The translations under genes were made by a program, and so were the position numbers. Below are positions 1 to 7,279 of a stretch of DNA of 64,000 bases, in pieces; within the stretch, counting starts at the first letter, position 1, and every line of letters starts with the position of its first letter. The stretch lies in the NCBI RefSeq assembly GCF_003853645.1, contig NZ_QTPO01000007.1, forward strand, positions 143,192-207,191, read 5' to 3'. Origin of the DNA: Burkholderia sp. Bp9143 (lineage in GTDB: Bacteria; Pseudomonadota; Gammaproteobacteria; Burkholderiales; Burkholderiaceae). The notes under the pieces are model-generated. The model made no database searches. It was not told the origin of the DNA and worked only from the letters and a program-made list of their open reading frames with translations.

Positions 1-336
1 CTCGAGCTCGCACGCGGCGCGAACCTCACCGCACGCGTGCATTACGCGTCGCTGCCGTGGCTGGCGGGCGTCGAGGCGTTCGTCGCCGACGGCGTGTTCA
101 CCGGCGCATCGGGCCGCAACTGGGCCGCATATGGCGCCGACGTACGGCTTGCCGACGGGCTGCCGACGGTCGCGCAGGCCCTGCTGACCGATCCGCAGAC
201 GTCCGGCGGCCTGCTGGTCGCATGCGCGCCGGATGCAGTCGACGACGTGCTCGCGTGCTTCCGCGCCGATGGTTTCGACCGCGCGGCCGTGATCGGCGAG
301 ATGGTGGACGGGCCCGCGCGCGTCGACGTCGCCTGA
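1..336 (+). CDS. selD: Selenide, water dikinase (selenophosphate synthase), C-terminal part
   Basis: The reading frame is open from base 1 and ends at TGA 334-336, so the 5' part lies outside the window. The visible 111 residues match the C-terminal domain of SelD, the enzyme that makes selenophosphate from selenide and ATP for selenocysteine and selenouridine synthesis. The best marker is LTDPQTSGGLLVA (codons near 187-225), the conserved TDPQTSGGLL block of SelD proteins. The catalytic N-terminal Cys/Sec and Lys cannot be seen. No selA, selB or selU is in the window, so whether the product feeds tRNA modification or selenoprotein synthesis cannot be told here. Confidence 0.9.
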   Translation, partial: LELARGANLTARVHYASLPWLAGVEAFVADGVFTGASGRNWAAYGADVRLADGLPTVAQALLTDPQTSGGLLVACAPDAVDDVLACFRADGFDRAAVIGEMVDGPARVDVA

Positions 337-407
337 CGCGGTTTTTTTACGGCGGATCGCTGTCGGTCGCTAGAATCGATGCCTTCCTTCGAAGGTATCG
401 ACGACCG

Positions 408-998
408 ATGAACGATTTCCTGTTCGGGCTGATGATCGCGCTGTCGGTCGGGCCCGTCGCGCTGATGATCGCGAACTACGGGATGCGCGCCGGTACCGCC
501 AGCGGCGTGCGCGCGGCGGTGGGCGTGGCGTCGGCCGACGGCTGCTATGCGGTCGTCGCGTTCACGATCGGTGCGATGCTCGCGAGCACGCTCGCGTCGC
601 ACCTGCCGCTGTTCCGTTTCGTCGGCGCACTCGTGTTGCTCGCAATGGGCGCACGCATGCTGTGGCAGGCGCTGAAGGACCGGCGCCGCACGCTGGATGG
701 CGCCGCGCCGCCGCCGGGCACAAGCCCGTTCACGTCGATGTTCTTCGTCACGCTCGCGAATCCGCTGACCATCCTGCTGTTCTATGGCTACGCCACAGCC
801 GCGGCCGGTGCGCATCGGCACTGGCTGCTCGGCGCCGCGTGCGTGTTTGCCGGCAGCCTCACCGGGCAGCTCGTGTTCGCGTTCGGCGGCAGCGCGATCG
901 GGCGCATCGTGAAGTCGCCGCGATGGCTCGTGGCGAGTCATGTCGTGACCGCGCTGGTCGTGCTCGGTTATGGCGTGGCGGGGATGCTCCGTGTTTAG
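408..998 (+). CDS. LysE/RhtB-family amino acid exporter
   Basis: 196-residue inner-membrane protein of the LysE superfamily, which exports amino acids or related small molecules. I chose ATG 408 because it gives the family's normal start, with a hydrophobic helix from residue 4 and the conserved SVGP motif near residue 13 (GPG in most LysE proteins). About five to six hydrophobic segments follow, with a basic loop around residues 90-97 (KDRRR) and a conserved NPLT-type motif (LANPLTILLF) near residue 117, as usual for the family. The frame continues open upstream, but that part overlaps selD and looks non-coding. The gene lies 71 nt after selD on the same strand. The substrate cannot be assigned. 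Confidence 0.8.
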   Translation: MNDFLFGLMIALSVGPVALMIANYGMRAGTASGVRAAVGVASADGCYAVVAFTIGAMLASTLASHLPLFRFVGALVLLAMGARMLWQALKDRRRTLDGAAPPPGTSPFTSMFFVTLANPLTILLFYGYATAAAGAHRHWLLGAACVFAGSLTGQLVFAFGGSAIGRIVKSPRWLVASHVVTALVVLGYGVAGMLRV

Positions 999-1244
999 CG
1001 GTTCAGGCACCGTCGTCGGTCGCGATCAGTGACGCCAGATGTGGCGATGTCGTACCGATCAACCGAGTAGCATTCCTGATCTTTTGCGTCACGCGGCGTG
1101 CGAACCCGGCCCACAAAAATCGCGCTACCGAACACCGCCGGCCGTTTCGTAGTCGGGTTCCGCATCGCGGACGCGCGTTCTATACTCCCTCGCGCAGTCT
1201 CCGAGAGCCGTTCTCACCCAACATCACCGAAACAAGGAACGCCG

Positions 1245-2324
1245 ATGCTGACTCGCTCCATCCTTTCCGCAGCTGCATTCTCGCTTGCCGCCTGTGCGAC
1301 CGCGCCGTCGATCGCGCAGGACAACCAGGGCAACGACGCGGGCAACGCTGCATTCGCCGAGACCGGTGCACAGGGCCGCCCGGTCAAGGTCATGATCATC
1401 ACGATGTTCGGTCCGGAGGGCCAGGCATGGCTCGACCGGCTCGGCCCGTGGCGCGACATCACCGTGCCCGGCCTGTCGCCGGATTATCCGGCCGTTCACT
1501 GCAACAAGCAGGACGTGTGCGTGGTGACGACCGGCATGGGTTACGCGAACGCCTCCGCGACGATCATGGCGCTCACGTTCTCGCAGCGCTTCGACCTGCG
1601 CCGCACGTACTTCCTCGTGTCGGGCATCGCGGGCGTCGACCCCGCGCAAGGCACGGTCGGTTCCGCCGCCTGGTCGAAATACCTGGTCGACTTCAGCCTG
1701 CAGTGGGAGCTCGATGCGCGCGAGATTCCGGCCGGCTGGAACACCGGTTTTCTCGGCATCAATACGAAGAGCCCGAACGACAAGCCGCCGCTCGACTACC
1801 GCACCGAAGTGTTCCAGCTCAACCCGCAGCTGACCGATGCCGCGTATGCGCTGTCGCGCAACGTCGTGCTCGCCGACAGCGCGCAGGCACAGGCCGCACG
1901 CGCGAAGTTCACGTATGCGCCGGCGAACCGGCCGCCGACGGTGATCCAGTGCGACACGTCATCGGGCAATACGTGGTTCTCCGGCACGCTGATCGGCGAG
2001 CGCGCGCGCCAGTGGACGAAGATCCTGACCGACGGCAAGGGCACCTACTGCATGACCGCGCAGGAAGACAACGCGACGTATGAAGCGCTCAAGCGCGCGG
2101 CGAGCGTGAAGCGGGTCGACCTGTCGCGCGTCGCGGTGCTGCGCACGGGCTCCGATTTCGACCGGCCGTATGCGGGGCAGACGAGTGCCGACAACCTGCT
2201 GAACTACGCGGACCAGGGCGGCTTCGCCCCGGCGACCGAAAACCTGTACCGCGCGGGCAATCCGCTCGTGCAGGACATCGTCACGCACTGGGGCGAATGG
2301 CGCGACGGCGTGCCGCGCCGGTAA
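1245..2324 (+). CDS. Purine nucleoside permease-like exported protein
   Basis: 359 residues. An N-terminal signal peptide (MLTRSILSAAAFSLAACATA) carries a lipobox-like LAAC, so it may be a lipoprotein. The rest resembles the NUP family of purine nucleoside permeases known from fungi and proteobacteria, whose core recalls nucleoside phosphorylases. Visible marks are VMIITMFGPEGQAW near residue 48, the TTGMGYANA motif near residue 94, and FLVSGIAGVDP near residue 125. ATG 1245 is preceded by AAGGA and is the first start that gives a sensible signal peptide. The last 54 bases (2271-2324) recur at 4223-4276, so the end of this gene has been duplicated around a two-gene insertion. Transport activity is inferred from the family name only. 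Confidence 0.75.
   Translation: MLTRSILSAAAFSLAACATAPSIAQDNQGNDAGNAAFAETGAQGRPVKVMIITMFGPEGQAWLDRLGPWRDITVPGLSPDYPAVHCNKQDVCVVTTGMGYANASATIMALTFSQRFDLRRTYFLVSGIAGVDPAQGTVGSAAWSKYLVDFSLQWELDAREIPAGWNTGFLGINTKSPNDKPPLDYRTEVFQLNPQLTDAAYALSRNVVLADSAQAQAARAKFTYAPANRPPTVIQCDTSSGNTWFSGTLIGERARQWTKILTDGKGTYCMTAQEDNATYEALKRAASVKRVDLSRVAVLRTGSDFDRPYAGQTSADNLLNYADQGGFAPATENLYRAGNPLVQDIVTHWGEWRDGVPRR
2271..2324 (+). repeat. 54-bp direct repeat, copy 1 (3' end of the permease gene)
   Basis: The final 18 codons including stop of the permease gene, encoding QDIVTHWGEWRDGVPRR. A second copy lies at 4223-4276 on the same strand with about four substitutions and no gap. The repeats flank an atypical segment carrying two opposite-strand genes. 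Confidence 0.85.
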
Positions 2325-2435
2325 CGGTGTGGCGACGCGCCGAAGTTATTCCGTCATCCACGCATAGCGGGGCTCCGGGCGCGTCGATATTGCCCGGAGC
2401 GATCGGATTGAGGCTTGTGGGAACCGTGCTGAGGA

Positions 2436-3194
2436 TCACGGCCCGGGTTGGGCCAGCTTGAGTTCGATGCGCGTGTATTCGGGGCCCAATAACTGCATGG
2501 TCGCCGTTTCGCCGTGCTCGTCCGTCATGCCGATGTATTGCGTTGCACTGGTGCTGATCCGGTAGCAGGTGTGCATCAACGGCTTCCGGTCTCGATCACG
2601 AAAAAGCAACGTCTGATTGCGTGTGCGTGCAGTCCAGCGTTCTATCGTCACAAAACGTGCCGGTGCGGGCTCTCGGATGTCGCCGCACGAAAAGCGGATC
2701 GAGTCGGGCTCAGGCCCGGGCGTTGCGGGTGTCAGTGCATGACTCGCGACACCCGGTGTACCTGCCGAGTCGCAGAGATATTGACAGCCTGCTGGCGAGC
2801 ATTTCGGGACGAACTGGATCCAAAGCGGCTTTTTGTCGTCGGGATCGAGCCTGCCGTTCCTGCCCGATACGATTCGCTCGTCGACATAAATGTCATCGGG
2901 CGACATGCCGAGTTGCACGAGAAAGGATTTCATCTGCGCACCGCGTTGTCGCGCGAGATGCTTGGGCCGGTTTTCCCAATCGTAGGCGGCCGCGTCGATC
3001 GAGGCCGTCGCCCCTTCGCGAGTCCATTCTCGGGCGGTCAGGTAGTGCCTGGCGATGGCGAGCCTGTCGCTATTGGCGATCTCGGTCGAATTCAGTGGCA
3101 GTTCGACGCTGTCGGTCAACAAGACCTTGCACGCATCGGCCTGGATCGGAAGTGACAGGAAGGCGCCGAGCATGACGGCGAGGGCATGTCTCAT
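2436..3194 (-). CDS. Exported protein with OmpA-like segment, partner of the M35-like gene
   Basis: 252 residues. ATG 3194 is chosen because GGAG lies 6 nt upstream and the product then starts with a clean signal peptide (MRHALAVMLGAFLSLPIQADA). Residues of about 25-115 resemble a short OmpA-type fold (helix ending ARQRGAQMKSFLVQLGMSPDDI). The C-terminal part contains a CYRISTSATQYIGMTDEHG stretch, like the small beta domains (Y-x-I ... G-x-T-D-x-x-G) that accompany type VI secretion cargo in Burkholderia. It follows the M35-like gene by 13 nt and is surely co-transcribed. Function is unknown; a role as adaptor or protector of the upstream protein is only inference. Base composition looks lower in GC than the neighbours. 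Confidence 0.6.
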   Translation of the reverse strand: MRHALAVMLGAFLSLPIQADACKVLLTDSVELPLNSTEIANSDRLAIARHYLTAREWTREGATASIDAAAYDWENRPKHLARQRGAQMKSFLVQLGMSPDDIYVDERIVSGRNGRLDPDDKKPLWIQFVPKCSPAGCQYLCDSAGTPGVASHALTPATPGPEPDSIRFSCGDIREPAPARFVTIERWTARTRNQTLLFRDRDRKPLMHTCYRISTSATQYIGMTDEHGETATMQLLGPEYTRIELKLAQPGP

Positions 3195-3207
3195 CGGTCG
3201 CTCCAGT

Positions 3208-3819
3208 TCACCGCGCCAGAATGAACCACGCGATGTTGTCCGCGTTGCCGATTGCCATGCTCGGATAGCGTTTGGCGAACTGGGCGCAGGCCCGGCGACC
3301 GTATGCCGCCGGGTGATCTCCGGCGTCGAAGGTGTCCGCAAAATGAGCGCATCCGTGAACAATCGTTAGTTGCTGCGAGGAGAGGCTTCCAGCCGATCGC
3401 TCTGGTAGCGAGCAGAACGGGAGATTGATGGCGATCGTATGAGTTGCAGTGTCGGGGCGACAGACGTGCGCAACCTCGATGTCGACATTTTCCATGTTCG
3501 GCAGACATTCTGTTGCCCGGTCGGCATCGGAACCGACGCGGACGAAGTTCCTTGGGTCGAGGCGAGCCATTATTCTGGCAAGGGCGTCGAGCCCCGTCGT
3601 GAGTTTGCGTCGTGTATCCATGTTTGCCGAGCCGAACCACTCGACGACTCGAGCTTCGGTGGCCGGATTCCATCGCATCAGTTCCCGGCGCCGTTGCACT
3701 GTGATCTCGACGGCTTCGTCCCGTAATTCAAGCATCCGTTTCCTGAACGCAGAATCCGTCATGTTCGGGCAGATTGGCGGTTCGTCGAGCGATACATCGA
3801 GCTGTGGCGACGCATTCAT
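3208..3819 (-). CDS. M35/aspzincin-like metalloendopeptidase homologue lacking the HExxH glutamate
   Basis: 203 residues, no signal peptide. ATG 3819 has GGAG 7 nt upstream; longer starts have no ribosome site. The C-terminal half has the layout of aspzincin (M35) peptidases, including those in type VI secretion loci: a helix around WNPATEARVVEWFG (residues 50-63), a zinc-site region at residues 155-159, an Asp-rich downstream segment DAGDHPAAYG (165-174), and the NADN motif near residues 192-195. In active enzymes the zinc site is HExxH; here it reads H-G-C-A-H, with codon GGA in place of GAA or GAG for the catalytic Glu. Both His residues and the downstream Asp remain, so zinc might still bind but hydrolysis would be doubtful. 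Alternatives are a pseudoenzyme, a recently inactivated toxin or a sequencing error. Confidence 0.6.
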   Translation of the reverse strand: MNASPQLDVSLDEPPICPNMTDSAFRKRMLELRDEAVEITVQRRRELMRWNPATEARVVEWFGSANMDTRRKLTTGLDALARIMARLDPRNFVRVGSDADRATECLPNMENVDIEVAHVCRPDTATHTIAINLPFCSLPERSAGSLSSQQLTIVHGCAHFADTFDAGDHPAAYGRRACAQFAKRYPSMAIGNADNIAWFILAR

Positions 3820-4222
3820 AGGCACGCTCCATAAGGACATCATTTGGAGTGCCGATGCTAAGTGTCCGAAGCGGACCGATGATGCACCCAATTGCGGTCG
3901 ACGGAACGAGCAAATATTGGGAAGTGTGAAGGAGAGGTGGGAAAGGCCGCGGTTTCTCGTGGCGCACACCTGTTCTTGCGCCTGCTCAACCGGCGTGACG
4001 ATCGGGATTGAAACAGCTTGGGCCACGGCGGCCAATGAAACATCGGGAATGATGGCGAGCGCGACGCGCCAGAGTTATTGGCCGGTGTCAATCGATGTGA
4101 CCGTCCCTGATGGGACTCGTCCACCGGATTTACTTCGGAGAACGTTGACAATTGTGTCGCTACGCCCATTGCTGCAACTAACGCACGATACGCCGTACTG
4201 GCCGGCGGCATCGCCTCTGGCA

Positions 4223-4276
4223 CAGGACATCGTCACGCACTGGAGCGAATGGCGCGACGGGGTGCCGCGCCGTTGA
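4223..4276 (+). repeat. 54-bp direct repeat, copy 2 (displaced gene tail)
   Basis: Near-perfect copy of 2271-2324, still encoding QDIVTHWSEWRDGVPRR followed by TGA. It is not attached to a permease reading frame: the upstream sequence diverges at once. This looks like the old 3' end of the permease gene pushed downstream by insertion of the roughly 1.9-kb segment between the copies, or the relic of a lost second permease gene. Confidence 0.8.
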
Positions 4277-4312
4277 TGGCCGGACGATCCCGTCGACGGG
4301 TCAACGCACGGG

Positions 4313-4402
4313 TCAGTGCGATTGCGGCATGGAACGGAACGGCGTCCACACCGGCGTGGTGTCGTCCCAATGATCGAGCGGCGAAGGAAGTTGATCGTTC
4401 AT
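4313..4402 (-). CDS. Candidate 29-residue small protein
   Basis: Short reading frame starting MNDQLPSPLDHWDD and ending PFRSMPQSH. It is supported by an excellent ribosome site: AGGAG six bases before ATG 4402. The peptide is acidic, soluble and rich in Trp, Pro and Asp. I recognise no family. It lies between the displaced repeat copy and the DUF4148 gene and is not overlapped by another gene. Without homologues it could still be a chance frame; only the ribosome site argues for it. Confidence 0.35.
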   Translation of the reverse strand: MNDQLPSPLDHWDDTTPVWTPFRSMPQSH

Positions 4403-4494
4403 CACAGGCTCCTGCAACTAACTGACTAATCGAGTGTTCGACGGCGGTATCACGACGCCGCGCGGCGGATCATCCGCTGCGCGGCGTTGCACGT

Positions 4495-4791
4495 TTACCG
4501 GCCCGCGCCGGCGAGTTGGTTGCCTTCCGGCGTCGGGCGATACGGGCCTTGCGCGAGTTCGAGCCCTTGCGGATACGAATTCGCCTTGCGCAGCCAGGCC
4601 AGCGTGCCGTCGCGGCGGGCCTGCTCGACTTCCGCGCTGACTTCGGCGCGGGTGCGCGGGCCGTTGTTGTGCTGCGTGTACCACGACGTGTTGCCGTAGT
4701 CGCCGGCGTGCGGGGTGTTCGTATCGGCGAAGGCCGGTGCGGACACGGCGAGTGCGAGGGCAACGGCGGAGAGAAGGTGGCGGCTGTTCAT
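4495..4791 (-). CDS. DUF4148 family small exported protein
   Basis: 98 residues with a clear signal peptide (MNSRHLLSAVALALAVSAPAFA). The mature part carries the DUF4148 pattern: RTRAEVSAEVEQARRDG near residue 46 followed by a short proline- and glycine-containing tail. Such proteins are abundant in Burkholderia, are periplasmic, and have no known biochemical role; several respond to stress or growth phase. ATG 4791 is the only start giving the signal peptide. It is monocistronic here. About 400 bases without a gene separate its start from ceoR. Confidence 0.8.
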   Translation of the reverse strand: MNSRHLLSAVALALAVSAPAFADTNTPHAGDYGNTSWYTQHNNGPRTRAEVSAEVEQARRDGTLAWLRKANSYPQGLELAQGPYRPTPEGNQLAGAGR

Positions 4792-5209
4792 GGCATGACT
4801 CCTGTGTCGATATGAGTTAGCGCTTCAGCGCTTGCTCCGGTCCCATCAAGCGGGATCTGTTCGATGCGCAACGAGGTGCGCGACAGGGTTTACTCTAGGT
4901 ATCTGTCCGGGCGCGATAAATGCGGCAGACGCGAATTGATTTGTCGTGATGGAGGAACAATCGCGATCCGCACCGTCGGCAGGGGTACTCGAAAATCGTG
5001 CACAGCCGCCTGCAGCGGGGCTCGCGGCGATACGACACGGCACGCGCGATCACGCGCATAACCGATTGCCGCACGCGGCGCAAAGGTGTGATGCGGATTC
5101 GGGAAAGACGCTGTGCGCGGCGGGGAAGGTGGCACACAGGTGACGCCAATGCGGCACGCAGACGGGACGGCGCGCGAGCCTGACAGCCCGCGCGCCGCGA
5201 TTCAGACGA
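4792..5209. other. Gene-free interval before ceoR
   Basis: I see no convincing gene here. The left part should hold the promoter of the DUF4148 gene (minus strand). At 5169-5196 there is a GC-rich hairpin, GGCGCGCG / CGCGCGCC with a 12-nt loop, just beyond the ceoR stop codon; it could help end the ceoR transcript but has no T run. Confidence 0.4.
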
Positions 5210-6214
5210 TCACGCGACCCACTCGTTGATGACCGGCGTGTCGAGTGCCGGCGCGCGCTCGGCTTCCTCGAACGTGCGCTTGCTGCACGTCGCGTCGAGG
5301 CTGCCCTTGCCGCTCAGCAGCGGGCAGCGGTCGAACACTTCGGCGATCCAGTCGACGAACACGCGCACCTTGGGCGACAGGTGCCGGCTGTGCGGATACA
5401 CGACCGAGATCGGCATCGGCAGCGGCTTGATGCCCGGCAGCACTTCCTTGAGTCGGCCTTCGCGCAGGTGCGGCAGCACCATGAACAGCGGCGGCTGGAT
5501 CAGCCCGAAGCCCTCGACGCCGCAGGTCACGTACGCATCCGCATCGTTGACCGACACGATGCTGTTCATCTTGATCTCGGTTTCCTTGCCGTCGATCAGG
5601 AACGACCAGTCGATCGTGCGGCCCGTGCGGCTCGAGAAATAATTGACGGCCTTGTGGTCGCTCAGGTCCTCGATCGTCTGCGGCTCGCCGTGATGTTCGA
5701 GATACGACGGCGCGGCCACCGTCACACCTTCGAACAGGCCGACGCGGCGCGCGACGAGCGACGAGTCCTGCAGCGCACCGACGCGGATCACGCAGTCGAC
5801 GCCTTCCTGCAGCAGGTCGACCGGTCGGTCCGACAGGCCGAGCTGCAGGTCGATGTCCGGATAGCGCGTGTGGAATTCGCACAGCGACGGAATCACGAGC
5901 AGCCGCCCGATCGAGCCCGGCATGTCGATACGCAACTTTCCGTGCGGCTTCCGGTTGTTGTTCTGGAAGCTTGCTTCGGTTTCCTCGACATCGGCGAGGA
6001 TCCGCACGCAGCGTTCGTAGTACGCGGCACCGTCCGGCGTGAGCGACAGCCGGCGCGTGGTCCGGTGCATCAGGCGCACGCCGAGGAATGCTTCGAGATT
6101 CTGGATGATCGTCGTGACGGACGCCCGCGGCAGGCTGAGCGTTTCTGCTGCCTTGGTGAAGCTGCTTGTATCGACGACGCGAGTAAACACCTGCATGGCC
6201 TGAAGCCGGTCCAT
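5210..6214 (-). CDS. ceoR: CeoR, LysR-type regulator of the ceo efflux operon
   Basis: 334 residues. It has an N-terminal LysR winged helix-turn-helix (residues 1-60, with FTKAAETLSLPRASVTTIIQ) and a LysR substrate-binding domain after residue 90. ATG 6214 is preceded by GGAGG at 5 nt spacing, which decides it over upstream frames. It is divergent from llpE-ceoAB-opcM, the arrangement described for the salicylate-inducible efflux locus of the B. cepacia complex, where CeoR activates the pump. A short extra tail follows the usual end of the effector domain (after about residue 300). Induction by salicylate is known for the described locus, not visible here. Confidence 0.85.
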   Translation of the reverse strand: MDRLQAMQVFTRVVDTSSFTKAAETLSLPRASVTTIIQNLEAFLGVRLMHRTTRRLSLTPDGAAYYERCVRILADVEETEASFQNNNRKPHGKLRIDMPGSIGRLLVIPSLCEFHTRYPDIDLQLGLSDRPVDLLQEGVDCVIRVGALQDSSLVARRVGLFEGVTVAAPSYLEHHGEPQTIEDLSDHKAVNYFSSRTGRTIDWSFLIDGKETEIKMNSIVSVNDADAYVTCGVEGFGLIQPPLFMVLPHLREGRLKEVLPGIKPLPMPISVVYPHSRHLSPKVRVFVDWIAEVFDRCPLLSGKGSLDATCSKRTFEEAERAPALDTPVINEWVA

Positions 6215-6251
6215 CACAACCTCCACGATCTAATGAGCCTCAGGAACAAAG

Positions 6252-6282
6252 AGGCTGCGCCGCTTTGTAGGCGACGCAGCCT
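6252..6282. repeat. Inverted repeat in the ceoR-llpE divergent promoter region
   Basis: AGGCTGCG at 6252-6259 and CGCAGCCT at 6275-6282 form a perfect 8-bp inverted repeat with a 15-nt centre, between the two divergent start codons. It could be a CeoR-related operator or a transcript hairpin that attenuates llpE. There is no T run after either arm. Confidence 0.5.
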
Positions 6283-6387
6283 GGGATTGTTCGGGGGCGT
6301 TGAATTGTGTTGCCGGATTATAGGCATTTATCCCGATGTCTGCCGGACCCAGAATTCGTTCCATCTCGAAATGGATGCTGCATCGTC

Positions 6388-7248
6388 ATGGACGCTTCTG
6401 AATTCAGCAAATTCCTGCAAGCCGCGTTGCCCGCCGAAGCCAGAGCCGGCGCGGCACTGACGGTCGCGGAGGTGGAAATCCCCGGCTACGCGCAGGACAT
6501 CGCGCTGCGTCTCTACCGGCGCGCGGACAAGACCGGATTGCCGGTAGTGCTTTACTTCCACGGCGGCGGTTTCGTGCGCGGCACGCTCGACGACGCGGAC
6601 TTCGCCGCGCGCTTTTTAGCAGAACGCTTACCAGCTCTCGTAGTGTCGGTCGATTATTCGCTCGCGCCGGCCTTTCCTTTTCCGGCCGCGCCGGAGGATG
6701 CGTATCGCGCCGCCGTATGGGCCGCGACGCGCGCCCGCGCGTTCGGCGGCAATCCGAAGAAGATCGGCGTCGCGGGGCACGATGCGGGCGGCCAGCTCGC
6801 GAACTGCCTCGCGTTCATCGCGCGCGATCGCGGCGAAGTGTCGATTGCCGCACAGGCACTGTTCGGGCCGATGCTCGACCCGAGCATGACGCGCATCGGC
6901 GACGCCGAACGCCTGTCGTCGGACATCACCGCGCGCGAATGCGCGGCCTGTTATCGCGCCTATCTGCCGCAGGCGGCGCAGCGCATGCACCCGTATGCGG
7001 CGCCGCTCGAATCGGTGCGCCTCGCGGGCCTGCCGCCGACGCTCGTCGTCACCGCGCAGAACGACGTGCTGCACGTCGAAGCGGAGAAATATGCGGGCTG
7101 CCTGATTTCGTCGGGCGTGCTCACGCAGGTGATCCGCTACCCGGACGTCACGCACGCGGCGCTCGCGACGCACGAAGCCGCGCTCGAGGAAGCCGTGCGC
7201 TTCTTCCAGTGCCGCTTCCAGGCGCGCCTGCCGAACCGTTCCGAATAA
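6388..7248 (+). CDS. llpE: LlpE, lipase/esterase-like protein of the ceo operon, nucleophile Ser replaced by Asp
   Basis: 286-residue alpha/beta hydrolase of the hormone-sensitive lipase type. The oxyanion-hole motif HGGGF is intact (58-62). The nucleophile elbow, normally GDSAGG, reads G-H-D-A-G-G (130-135), so the expected Ser is Asp132. The acid Asp226 and His256 (in DVTHAAL) sit where the rest of a triad should be. In the described B. cepacia complex locus, llpE is the first gene of the operon before ceoA, as here; its biochemical role is unclear. An Asp nucleophile is known in haloalkane dehalogenases and epoxide hydrolases but not in this subfamily, so the protein is either inactive as an esterase or does different chemistry. 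ceoA follows after 31 nt. Confidence 0.8.
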   Translation: MDASEFSKFLQAALPAEARAGAALTVAEVEIPGYAQDIALRLYRRADKTGLPVVLYFHGGGFVRGTLDDADFAARFLAERLPALVVSVDYSLAPAFPFPAAPEDAYRAAVWAATRARAFGGNPKKIGVAGHDAGGQLANCLAFIARDRGEVSIAAQALFGPMLDPSMTRIGDAERLSSDITARECAACYRAYLPQAAQRMHPYAAPLESVRLAGLPPTLVVTAQNDVLHVEAEKYAGCLISSGVLTQVIRYPDVTHAALATHEAALEEAVRFFQCRFQARLPNRSE

Positions 7249-7279
7249 CCAGACCAATCCACGCTTATTGGAGATCCAC

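Noticed and set aside
5169..5196. GC hairpin as a ceoR terminator
   Set aside because: No T run follows, so it is mentioned only as a possible aid to termination.
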